Program-made: the position numbers and the translations under genes | Assembly (NCBI GenBank): GCA_013822915.1 | Contig: PNLG01000079.1 | Location: forward strand, 1-6,513 | Reading direction: 5' to 3' | DNA from: Sphingomonas sp. | Lineage (GTDB): Bacteria; Pseudomonadota; Alphaproteobacteria; Sphingomonadales; Sphingomonadaceae | DNA: 6,513 bases | Part shown: in pieces, positions 1-5,743 of the stretch | Numbering within the stretch: the stretch's first letter is position 1 | Layout: the number at the start of each line of letters is the position of its first letter | The notes under the pieces: generated by a model | Seen by the model: the letters and a program-made list of their open reading frames with translations, nothing else | Database searches by the model: none | What the model was told of the DNA's origin: nothing

Positions 1-1
1 T

Positions 2-205
2 TCGCAGCGCGAGCTGGACGCGATTGTCGCCAAGGCGGCCAAGGCAGCGGGCATCGAAGCGCCCGTCGACAACCGGCTGGAGGGGGATCGCGCCGCGCTG
101 ATCCAATCGCTGCGCGATGAGCGCGAACAGGCAGCGCGCGGGGTGGAGACCGGTGATACCGCACTCCTCCCCGGCGGCTTGGCCGACCCGTTCAAGCGCG
201 CCTAG
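2..205 (+). CDS. 3' end of an unidentified gene (67 residues visible)
   Basis: An open frame runs from the window edge to a TAG at 203-205. The visible 67 residues are rich in Ala, Arg and Glu, are predicted by eye to be mostly helical, and end in a Gly/Pro-containing tail (GGLADPFKRA). There is no membrane segment, cysteine cluster or recognisable motif, and I cannot name the family. That it is coding is supported by the GC-rich third codon positions, the uninterrupted frame, and the tight 9-nt gap to the hydrolase start at 215, which suggests co-transcription. The start and most of the protein lie outside the window. Confidence 0.65.
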   Translation, partial: SQRELDAIVAKAAKAAGIEAPVDNRLEGDRAALIQSLRDEREQAARGVETGDTALLPGGLADPFKRA

Positions 206-214
206 AGGCTGGCG

Positions 215-1318
215 GTGACACGCAGCGCCGATGCGGCCTTGCTGCCCGACGCGAGCTTTGTGCCGACCAGCCACCGTGGCTTGACCTATCCCTTTGGTCC
301 TGTCGGGCCGGCGTCGCAGCAGGTGATGGCGGTCGCCGACGGACTGCGCTGGGTGCGGCTGGCGGTGCCGGGGCCGCTCAAGCACATTAATTGCTGGCTG
401 ATCGACGATGCGGATGCGCGCGGGCCGGGCGTGGCGCTCGTTGATACCGGCATGAACCTTGATGCGACGCGCGATGACTGGAAAGCGGTATTCGGGGGTG
501 GCGGTGCGCTGGCGGGCGTGCGGTTGACGCGGGTGATCGGCACGCATTTCCACCCCGACCACATTGGCCTCGCCGGGTGGATGTGCGTGCATCACGACTG
601 CCCGCTGGAGATGACGCGGGGCGAATGGCTGACCGCGCGGATGCTGGCGGCGGATGCGCGCGATGCGGTCCCGGACGAGATGGTGGCGTTCTGGCGCGGC
701 GCGGGTTGGGACGATGAGGCGATTGCGCGCGGCACGGCGCGCGGCTGGTCGGGGTTTCGGCGGATCATCACCCCGCTCCCGCTCGGCTATCGGCGGCTGG
801 TCGATGGGCAAGTGGTGATGATTGGCGGGCGCGCGTGGCGCATCGTGACCGGCAGCGGGCACAGCCCCGAACATGCGTGTCTGTTCGATGCGGCGCGCGG
901 CATCCTGATTTCCGGCGATCAGGTGTTGCCGCGGATCAGCTCCAACGTATCGCTCGGCGTGACCGAGCCGGAGGGTGATCCGCTGGGCGACTGGCTCGAT
1001 TCGCTGGCCAAGCTGAAGGAATTGCCTGCGGATACCGTCGTGCTGCCGGGGCACGGCGATGTGTTCACCGGGCTGCATGAGCGGCTCGACGCGCTGACCC
1101 GCGAACATCGCGACCGGCTTGACGAGCTGGCGGTGTTTATCGGCGAAGCGCCGCGCCGTGCGGTTGATTGCTTTGGCCGCCTGTTCCGCCGCGCGATTGG
1201 CCCCGAGTTGCTCGGCATGGCAACGGGCGAAGCGCTTGCGCATTTGCGGCGGCTGGAGGTTGAGGGGCGGGCGGTGCGCGCGGTGGCAGACGGCGTGTGG
1301 TGGTATCGCGCGGCTTGA
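215..1318 (+). CDS. Metallo-beta-lactamase-fold hydrolase with C-terminal winged-helix domain
   Basis: This is a 367-residue soluble enzyme of the MBL superfamily (glyoxalase II / LACTB2-like branch). The signature HFHPDH lies at residues 111-116 (H111, H113, D115, H116). The further metal ligands are H216 in GSGHSPEH, D235 in SGDQVLP and H280 in LPGHGD, so the full two-metal site is present and the enzyme should be active. The N-terminal stretch of about residues 40-80 (a WVRLAVPGPLKHINCWLID-like strand followed by LVDTG) is typical of the family. Residues about 290-365 resemble the small winged-helix domain that follows this fold in LACTB2-like proteins. The substrate is unknown: thioesters or other hydrolysable esters are likely, and nucleic acid is possible. 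The start is GTG at 215, with AGAGG at 204-208 at 6-nt spacing. It probably shares a transcript with the gene upstream. There is no signal peptide, so it is cytoplasmic. Confidence 0.92.
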   Translation: MTRSADAALLPDASFVPTSHRGLTYPFGPVGPASQQVMAVADGLRWVRLAVPGPLKHINCWLIDDADARGPGVALVDTGMNLDATRDDWKAVFGGGGALAGVRLTRVIGTHFHPDHIGLAGWMCVHHDCPLEMTRGEWLTARMLAADARDAVPDEMVAFWRGAGWDDEAIARGTARGWSGFRRIITPLPLGYRRLVDGQVVMIGGRAWRIVTGSGHSPEHACLFDAARGILISGDQVLPRISSNVSLGVTEPEGDPLGDWLDSLAKLKELPADTVVLPGHGDVFTGLHERLDALTREHRDRLDELAVFIGEAPRRAVDCFGRLFRRAIGPELLGMATGEALAHLRRLEVEGRAVRAVADGVWWYRAA

Positions 1319-1344
1319 CTCGCGGCGCTATTCGTTCCTAATTT
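1315..1344 (+). promoter_or_regulatory. Putative sigma-70 promoter of the GST gene
   Basis: A -35-like TTGACT (1315-1320, overlapping the hydrolase stop codon) is separated by 18 nt from a -10-like TAATTT (1339-1344). The -35 matches consensus at 5 of 6 positions and the -10 at 3 of 6. Transcription would begin near 1351, giving a leader of about 20 nt that contains the ribosome binding site GGGGAG at 1359-1364. The local drop in GC content against the flanking genes fits a promoter. This is an inference from sequence only. Confidence 0.45.
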
Positions 1345-1348
1345 GTTC
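1334..1348 (+). promoter_or_regulatory. LexA-type operator (GTTC-N7-GTTC) over the GST promoter
   Basis: The sequence GTTC CTAATTT GTTC is an exact match to the direct-repeat LexA box established for alphaproteobacteria (GTTC-N7-GTTC). The seven-base spacer is mostly A/T. The box encloses the putative -10 and lies 23 nt before the GST start codon at 1372, which is where a repressor would block transcription. It predicts DNA-damage induction of the GST gene. LexA binding is inferred. Chance occurrence of the bare 8 fixed bases in a window this size is about 0.2 counting both strands, but the intergenic, promoter-overlapping placement makes it better than random. Confidence 0.5.
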
Positions 1349-1371
1349 GAAGCAAATCGGGGAGAATCGCT

Positions 1372-2013
1372 ATGGTCGCAGCACTCACATTCTACACCCA
1401 TCCGATGTCGCGCGGGCGGATCGCGCGGTGGATGATCGAGGAGACGGGGCCCGATTATGACACCGTGGTGCTCGATTACGGCACGACGATGGGTGCGGCC
1501 GAATATCGCGCGATCAATCCGATGGGAAAAGTGCCCGCGATTGTCCATGACGGTCGGGTCGTGACCGAGTGCGCGGCGATCTGCACCTATCTGGCGGAGG
1601 TGTTTCCGGCGGCAGGGCTGGCGCCATTGCCGCATGAACGCGCCGATTATTATCGTTGGATATTCTTTGCCGCAGGACCAATCGAACAGGCGGTGACGAT
1701 GCGGGCGTTGGGAATGACGCCGGGCGAGGACCGGCGGCGGATGCTCGGCTATGGCGATTATGATCTGATGGTCGATACGATTGCTGGATGGCTGAACGAC
1801 CATGACTATGTCGCCGGGGACCGTTTTACCGCCGCTGATGTCTATGTCGGGTCACAGATTTCATGGGGCACGCAATTCGGCACGCTGCCCCGGCGCGACA
1901 GCTTTGATCGTTATCTGGAGCGGGTGCTGGCGCGCGATGCCTATGCGCGCGGCACGGCAAAGGATGATGCGTTGATGGCGGAGGTCAGCAACGCCGCGGG
2001 AGGTGCTGGGTAA
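1372..2013 (+). CDS. Glutathione S-transferase family protein
   Basis: This is a 213-residue cytoplasmic GST-fold protein, the usual length for bacterial GSTs, which conjugate glutathione to electrophiles or reduce with it. The thioredoxin-like N-terminal domain (about 1-80) has a candidate activating Ser13 in HPMSRGR and the cis-proline segment NPMGKVPAI (residues 49-57, Pro55). The glutathione gamma-glutamyl contact region reads TECAAI, with Glu66 followed by Cys67 where Ser is usual. The helical C-terminal domain (about 88-205) carries the N-capping box FTAAD at 152-156. The start ATG at 1372 has a good GGGGAG at 1359-1364, 7 nt upstream. It lies 53 nt after the hydrolase stop with its own candidate promoter and LexA-type box, so it may be regulated separately from the upstream genes. 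The substrate cannot be read from sequence. Confidence 0.92.
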   Translation: MVAALTFYTHPMSRGRIARWMIEETGPDYDTVVLDYGTTMGAAEYRAINPMGKVPAIVHDGRVVTECAAICTYLAEVFPAAGLAPLPHERADYYRWIFFAAGPIEQAVTMRALGMTPGEDRRRMLGYGDYDLMVDTIAGWLNDHDYVAGDRFTAADVYVGSQISWGTQFGTLPRRDSFDRYLERVLARDAYARGTAKDDALMAEVSNAAGGAG

Positions 2014-2027
2014 GCGCGCTGCCCAGC
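2005..2027. terminator. Hairpin between convergent GST and DUF1289 genes
   Basis: GCTGGG (2005-2010) can pair with CCCAGC (2022-2027) around an 11-nt loop that contains the self-complementary AGCGCGCT. It spans the GST stop codon and the 19-nt convergent gap, so it could act on both strands. No T-tract follows on either strand, so intrinsic termination is unproven. It may instead simply protect 3' ends. Confidence 0.3.
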
Positions 2028-2032
2028 CCGCG

Positions 2033-2242
2033 TTAGGGCTGTCGTGAGGACAATTCGGTCATGATGGCCGCGCGCCAGGCATCACTTTCGCTGCCCCAGC
2101 GCGTGATTTCGTCGATGGTGCGGTGGCACCCCTCGCAGCGGTCATCAGCGCCGATCCGGCACAATTTGACGCAGGGGCTGGCGACGGCGGTGCCGGGAGC
2201 GCTGGCGGACGGAGCGAACACCCCGGCGGGCGATCCGGCCAT
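2033..2242 (-). CDS. DUF1289 family small cysteine protein
   Basis: This is a 69-residue protein with the DUF1289 signature SPCVKLCRI followed by CEGCHRTIDEITRW. The cysteines at 24, 28, 36 and 39 (C-x3-C-x7-C-x2-C) form a probable zinc-ribbon-like or metal-binding site, and the downstream RTxDEIxxW segment is typical. The family's function is not known. I chose the ATG at 2242 because it begins 2 nt after the helicase stop (TGA-CC-ATG) and gives the usual family length. A frame extension to 2290 would overlap the helicase. No clear Shine-Dalgarno sequence precedes it, which fits translation by re-initiating ribosomes. The first 22 residues are Ala/Ser/Pro-rich and probably disordered. Confidence 0.88.
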   Translation of the reverse strand: MAGSPAGVFAPSASAPGTAVASPCVKLCRIGADDRCEGCHRTIDEITRWGSESDAWRAAIMTELSSRQP

Positions 2243-2244
2243 GG

Positions 2245-3726
2245 TCAGCTCAGGCGTGCGCGCAGGAAATCGGGGAAGGGGCCTTCCCATTTGTCGTCGC
2301 TCACCGGTGCGTCATTGTTCCGGGCCGCGTTTTTGGCCGCAGTGACTGGTGATAATTCAGCCGCGGCGCCGGGCGTGCGCTTCGGCGGCCGAGGGGCGCG
2401 AGGTGGCGCTTGCCGGGGCGCCGCATCCCGGGGCGCCGCGTCTTCGGCACGCGAAGCCCTTTCGGGGCGCGGGGCGCGCGCCGTTGGTGCGCCGTCCACC
2501 GGCTGGTCGTTAGCTTCCTTTGCCCGGCCCCGTTTGCGCGGCGACTTGGCGGGGCGATCAGCCGTTGCTGCATCGCCTGATGCTTCGCCCGCTGCGCCGA
2601 TCCGCTCAATCGTCTGGCCGGTCAGCTTTTCGATATTGGCGATGTTTTCAGCATCATCGGCGGTGAACAGCGTATAGGCCGTGCCAGTCGCCCCCGCGCG
2701 CCCCGTGCGGCCGATCCGGTGGACATAATCATCGGGGTGCCAGGGCGCGTCATAGTTGAACACATGGCTGACCCCCTTGATGTCGAGCCCGCGCGCCGCG
2801 ACATCGGAGGCGACGAGGATGTTGATCTCGCCATTTTTGAAGCGGTCAAGCTCGGCAATACGTTCGGACTGTTCCATATCACCATGGATTTCGCCCGATT
2901 GCAGCCCCGCGCGCTTCAACACCTTGTTCAGATCGCGCACCGTCGTTTTGCGGTTGCAGAAAATAATTGCGGTGCGGACATCATCGTTCAACAGATCAAG
3001 CAGCCGGTCGCGCTTTTTCGACGCGCTCACCGCGACCAGATATTGTTTGATATTGGTGTTGGTGGTGGCGGGCCGCGCGACTTCGATCGTTTTGGGATTG
3101 TCGAGAAACTTGTCCGCAAGCTTCTTGATCGGCGGCGGCATCGTTGCCGAAAACAGCAAAGTCTGGCGCTGCTTGGGCAATTTGGTGCAGATTTCCTCGA
3201 TATCGGGAATGAAGCCCATGTCGAGCATCCGGTCGGCCTCGTCGATCACGAGCAGCGAACAGCCGTTCAGCATGATCTTGCCACGTCCGAACAAATCCAT
3301 CAGCCGCCCGGGTGTCGCGATGAGCACGTCGACACCCTTTTCCAGCGCGGCGAGTTGATCGCCCATCGACACCCCGCCGATCAGCAGCGCCATCGAAAGC
3401 CGGTGATATTTGCCGTATTTTTCAAAATTTTCCGCAACTTGCGCGGCTAACTCGCGCGTTGGCTCCAAAATGAGCGAGCGCGGCATGCGCGCCCGGCTGC
3501 GGCCATGCGCCAATATGTCGATCATCGGCAGCACGAAGGACGCGGTCTTGCCCGTGCCGGTTTGCGCAACGCCAATGATGTCGCGCATCATCAGCACCGA
3601 CGGGATGGCGCTCGCCTGAATGGGCGTCGGCTCGCTATAGCCGGATTCGGTCACCGCGCGGAGAAGTTCGTCGGAGAGCCCGAGATCGGCAAAAGTCATG
3701 GTTTGTCCGGAAAAATCCCGGCTCAT
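2245..3726 (-). CDS. DEAD-box ATP-dependent RNA helicase (RhlE-type)
   Basis: This is a 493-residue cytoplasmic RNA helicase, probably acting in RNA unwinding, ribosome assembly or mRNA turnover. All core motifs are intact: Q-motif region with F12 and PTPIQ (33-37), motif I AQTGTGKT (54-61), PTREL (89-93), TPGR (138-141), DEAD (162-165), SAT (193-195), ARGLDI (311-316) and HRIGRTGR (336-343). After about residue 380 comes a 110-residue low-complexity tail rich in Ala, Pro and Arg, including a five-residue repeat. It ends in WEGPFPDFLRARLS and is probably a flexible RNA-binding extension. I chose ATG 3726, which leaves 50 nt to the stop of the upstream gene. ATG 3699 (residue 10) is also possible, and neither has a strong ribosome binding site. 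The same frame stays open to 3921, but that extension overlaps the upstream gene and does not resemble a helicase. It is coupled to the DUF1289 gene downstream. Confidence 0.95.
   Translation of the reverse strand: MSRDFSGQTMTFADLGLSDELLRAVTESGYSEPTPIQASAIPSVLMMRDIIGVAQTGTGKTASFVLPMIDILAHGRSRARMPRSLILEPTRELAAQVAENFEKYGKYHRLSMALLIGGVSMGDQLAALEKGVDVLIATPGRLMDLFGRGKIMLNGCSLLVIDEADRMLDMGFIPDIEEICTKLPKQRQTLLFSATMPPPIKKLADKFLDNPKTIEVARPATTNTNIKQYLVAVSASKKRDRLLDLLNDDVRTAIIFCNRKTTVRDLNKVLKRAGLQSGEIHGDMEQSERIAELDRFKNGEINILVASDVAARGLDIKGVSHVFNYDAPWHPDDYVHRIGRTGRAGATGTAYTLFTADDAENIANIEKLTGQTIERIGAAGEASGDAATADRPAKSPRKRGRAKEANDQPVDGAPTARAPRPERASRAEDAAPRDAAPRQAPPRAPRPPKRTPGAAAELSPVTAAKNAARNNDAPVSDDKWEGPFPDFLRARLS
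2398..2442 (-). repeat. 15-bp tandem repeat in the helicase tail
   Basis: Three imperfect 15-bp units encode DAAPR, DAAPR and QAPPR (helicase residues 429-443). The block CCGGGGCGCCGC occurs exactly at 2413-2424 and 2428-2439 on the plus strand. The unit length is a multiple of three, so gain or loss of a copy would keep the frame. It lies in the disordered C-terminal extension, where copy number probably matters little. Confidence 0.7.
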
Positions 3727-3749
3727 GCCGGCGACGCCAAACTGCTCGC

Positions 3750-3767
3750 TTGCGGATTTCGCCGCAA
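3750..3767 (-). other. Short inverted repeat before the helicase start
   Basis: TTGCGG (3750-3755) and CCGCAA (3762-3767) form a 6-bp stem with a 6-nt loop in the 50-nt gap between the secreted-protein gene and the helicase. In the minus-strand transcript it lies 23 nt upstream of the helicase ATG, so it could influence helicase translation or mRNA stability. There is no T-tract, so it is not a convincing terminator. It may be incidental. Confidence 0.3.
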
Positions 3768-3776
3768 ATGTCAAGT

Positions 3777-4190
3777 TTACCGCTTCTCGACCAGCCATTT
3801 GAAGGTGCGGATTTCGCATACCGCGCCCGACCGCGACCGGGCGGCGTCGCGCCGCGCACAGACCCGCCCGTCTTCGCGGGGGCGGATGTAAAAGCCCGAA
3901 TAGAAATCGATCGCCGAACAATTATTCCCCAGCACCGCGCGCAACCGGCGCCCGTCGTTAAAGTATAGCTCCACTGATCCGGGCTTTAGGAACGAGGCGC
4001 CCGCCAACCCGGCGAGGTCGTGACAGCGTGGCGCACCGCGTTCGCGCCACACAATCGGCTTGACCGGGGCACGGCGCGGCACCCGGATCATCACCCGCTG
4101 ATGCAAGGTCATCTGTGCGAGCGCGCGGGGTTCGCTTGCCGCCCCACCATTCGGCGCTGCCACGATGAGGAGGAGGAGTGCGGGAATCAT
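3777..4190 (-). CDS. Small exported protein with four cysteines, function unknown
   Basis: This is a 137-residue protein with a probable signal peptide: hydrophobic ALLLLIVAA at residues 4-12 and likely cleavage near the Gly-Gly-Ala-Ala at 15-18. The N-region has no positive charge, which is slightly atypical, but no alternative in-frame start exists nearby upstream. The mature part has four cysteines (56, 91, 111, 125), which could form two disulfides in the periplasm. A distinctive central-to-C-terminal stretch contains CSAIDFYSGFYIRP (91-104) and RSRSGAVCEI (118-127). I recall similar proteins in sphingomonads but know of no assigned function. ATG 4190 has AGG 5 nt upstream. It is the probable first gene of a minus-strand unit with the helicase (50-nt gap). 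Confidence 0.75.
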   Translation of the reverse strand: MIPALLLLIVAAPNGGAASEPRALAQMTLHQRVMIRVPRRAPVKPIVWRERGAPRCHDLAGLAGASFLKPGSVELYFNDGRRLRAVLGNNCSAIDFYSGFYIRPREDGRVCARRDAARSRSGAVCEIRTFKWLVEKR

Positions 4191-4219
4191 ATCAGCCTGT
4201 TGGCCTAGTTGTTGCGGTT

Positions 4220-4234
4220 GAACCGGTGATGAAC
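4220..4234. promoter_or_regulatory. Second LexA-type motif in the divergent region (weak)
   Basis: On the plus strand GAAC-CGGTGAT-GAAC matches the alphaproteobacterial LexA spacing exactly (GTTC-N7-GTTC on the minus strand). It lies 29 nt upstream of the minus-strand ATG at 4190 and 60 nt upstream of the FAD oxidase ATG at 4295. The spacer is less A/T-rich than at 1334-1348, and a similar match also falls inside coding sequence at 4588-4602, so confidence is low. Confidence 0.25.
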
Positions 4235-4261
4235 TGGCCCGGAAACTGGACCCGAAACTGG
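4232..4261. repeat. Three AACTGG repeats at 12-bp spacing
   Basis: AACTGG occurs at 4232-4237, 4244-4249 and 4256-4261, with an exact period of 12 bp and partly conserved flanks (CCCGGAAACTGG and CCCGAAACTGG). It sits in the 104-nt gap between two divergent start codons. This could be a set of direct-repeat binding sites for a regulator or a small tandem expansion. If the oxidase began at ATG 4229 the repeat would be translated as NWPG-NWTR-NWHA, which does not resemble the family. Confidence 0.55.
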
Positions 4262-4287
4262 CATGCTGCCTGCCATGATGCTAGAGT
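4258..4287 (+). promoter_or_regulatory. Tentative promoter of the FAD oxidase gene
   Basis: CTGGCA (4258-4263) and TAGAGT (4282-4287) are spaced 18 nt apart and each matches consensus at 4 of 6 positions. Transcription would begin at about 4294-4295, essentially at the start codon, implying a leaderless mRNA. Leaderless genes are known in alphaproteobacteria, but this promoter match is weak. Confidence 0.2.
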
Positions 4288-4294
4288 GTTTGGC

Positions 4295-5743
4295 ATGCGC
4301 AAACCCCAGTCCTTGTTGATTAACGCGATCCGCCAGCGTCACGGTGCCAAGGCGGTGATTGATGATGCGGACGCGGTGGCGCCGTGGCTCACCGACTGGC
4401 GCGGCCGGTATCAGGGGCGGTCGGCGGCGATTCTGTCGCCTGCGTCCACCGCCGAAGTTGCTGAAATGGTGGCGATGGCGCACGCAGCCGGGGTCGCGCT
4501 GGTGCCGCAGGGGGGCAATACGTCGATGGTCGGAGGCGCGACACCGCCGGACGATGGCTCGGCGCTGATCCTGTCGACGCGGCGGTTGAACCGGGTGCGA
4601 ACGGTAGATGCCGCCGCCAGTCTGGCAGTGGCGGAAGCGGGCGTGATCCTTGCCGACCTGCATGAAGCGGCGCTCGGCGTCGGGCGGCGTTTCCCGTTGA
4701 CGCTGGGCGCGCGGGGGAGCGCGACGGTGGGGGGCCTTGTGTCGACCAACGCGGGCGGCACCCAGGTGCTGCGCTTTGGCACGATGCGCGCGCTGGTGGC
4801 GGGCATTGAGGCGGTGCTGCCCGATGGCTCGGTTCATGATGGGCTGGCCGCGCTCAAAAAAGACAATCGCGGCTATGATTTGAAGGAATTGCTGATCGGG
4901 GCGGAGGGAACGCTGGGGATTGTGACCGCGGCGACGCTGCGGCTGGTGTCTGCGGTTGCCGCCCGCGCCGTGGCGTGGTGCGGGGTGCCCAGCCCGGTCG
5001 CCGCGCTCTCCCTGCTGCGAAGGCTCGAGGGGCAGACTGACACGGTCGAGAGTTTTGAGATTGTGCCGCAGGTGTCGCTCGACCTTGTCCTGCGCCATGT
5101 TCCAGGCACGCGCGCGCCGCTGGCACAGGCGCACCCTTGGCATGTCCTGATCGAGGTGACGTCGACTGCGCCCGACGCTGAGCCACCGGCGGCGCTGCTG
5201 GAGGCGTTGCTGAACCCCGCGCTCGATGCGGGCGAAGTGGCGGACGCGGTGATTGCTGCGAGCGAGGCGCAGGCGGACGCTTTCTGGCGGTTGCGCGATT
5301 CGATCTCAGCGGCGGAAAAAGCCCATGGTCCGGCGGTGCAGCATGATGTGTCGGTGCCGGTCGATGCCATGCCGCGCTTCATGGTGGAGGCAGCGGCTGC
5401 CTGCGAAGCCCGCTTCCCCGGTACCAGTGCGAGCGGCTTTGGCCATTTGGGGGACGGGAATGTCCATTTTCATGTCCGCGCGCCAATCGGGGTCGATCGC
5501 GATAGCTGGTATGCGCGCGAGGCACCCCGAATCACCCCGTTCGTCAATGATTTGGTGATCGCAGCGGGTGGTTCGATTTCGGCTGAGCACGGCATTGGCC
5601 AGATGAAGCTGGGCGAGCTGGAACGCTTGTCGAGTCCGGCGCGGCTGGCGGCGTTGCGCGCGATCAAGGGGGCGTTCGACCCCCAAGGCCTGATGAACCC
5701 CGGCAAGCTGGTGACGCTTGCGCCGCGCGCGGCGGCACCATAA
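4295..5743 (+). CDS. FAD-linked oxidase, D-2-hydroxyglutarate / D-lactate dehydrogenase type
   Basis: This is a 482-residue flavoprotein of the GlcD/D2HGDH group, which oxidises D-2-hydroxy acids to 2-oxo acids and passes electrons to the quinone pool or an electron-transfer flavoprotein. The N-terminal FAD-binding domain has the pyrophosphate loop VPQGGNTSMVGG (70-81), TLGARGSATVGG (136-147), TNAGGTQVLRFG (151-162) and GAEGTLGIVT (202-211). The C-terminal domain has the metal site GHLGDGNVHFH (383-393; H384 and H391) and SAEHGIG (429-435; E431, H432), and ends with FDPQGLMNPGKLV. All expected residues are present and the length is normal. ATG 4295 is preferred. The frame is open back to 4178, but that would overlap the divergent signal-peptide gene and include the AACTGG repeats. 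Only a weak GAG lies upstream. The exact substrate (2-hydroxyglutarate, lactate or glycolate) cannot be settled from sequence. Confidence 0.93.
   Translation: MRKPQSLLINAIRQRHGAKAVIDDADAVAPWLTDWRGRYQGRSAAILSPASTAEVAEMVAMAHAAGVALVPQGGNTSMVGGATPPDDGSALILSTRRLNRVRTVDAAASLAVAEAGVILADLHEAALGVGRRFPLTLGARGSATVGGLVSTNAGGTQVLRFGTMRALVAGIEAVLPDGSVHDGLAALKKDNRGYDLKELLIGAEGTLGIVTAATLRLVSAVAARAVAWCGVPSPVAALSLLRRLEGQTDTVESFEIVPQVSLDLVLRHVPGTRAPLAQAHPWHVLIEVTSTAPDAEPPAALLEALLNPALDAGEVADAVIAASEAQADAFWRLRDSISAAEKAHGPAVQHDVSVPVDAMPRFMVEAAAACEARFPGTSASGFGHLGDGNVHFHVRAPIGVDRDSWYAREAPRITPFVNDLVIAAGGSISAEHGIGQMKLGELERLSSPARLAALRAIKGAFDPQGLMNPGKLVTLAPRAAAP

Noticed and set aside
1341..1357. Inverted repeat ATTTG...CAAAT in the GST leader
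   Set aside because: The stem is only 5 AT-rich pairs and overlaps the LexA-type box. The direct-repeat reading explains the site better.
919..1803. Minus-strand open frame of 294 codons opposite the hydrolase and GST
   Set aside because: It spans two well-supported genes on the opposite strand and its Arg/Ser/His-rich product matches no family. It is a typical antisense frame in high-GC DNA.
2719..3450. Plus-strand open frame of 243 codons opposite the helicase
   Set aside because: It is a mirror of the helicase core coding region, with no motif or ribosome binding site of its own.
3769..3774. Perfect -35 hexamer TTGACA on the minus strand before the helicase
   Set aside because: No -10-like hexamer lies 16-18 nt downstream, so I did not call a promoter.
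3727..3921. 65-codon upstream extension of the helicase frame
   Set aside because: It overlaps the same-strand secreted-protein gene out of frame and its Arg/Pro-rich sequence does not resemble a helicase N-terminus.
4588..4602. Third GAAC-N7-GAAC match (spacer CGGGTGC), sharing the 13-mer GCGGTTGAACCGG with 4214-4226
   Set aside because: It lies inside the FAD oxidase coding sequence, where the codons encode the family-typical LNRVRT segment, and the spacer is GC-rich. A shared 13-mer is plausible by chance in a window this size.
4205..5143. Minus-strand open frame of 312 codons opposite the FAD oxidase
   Set aside because: It is antisense to a clear flavoprotein and its product is Arg/His/Gln-rich with no domain.
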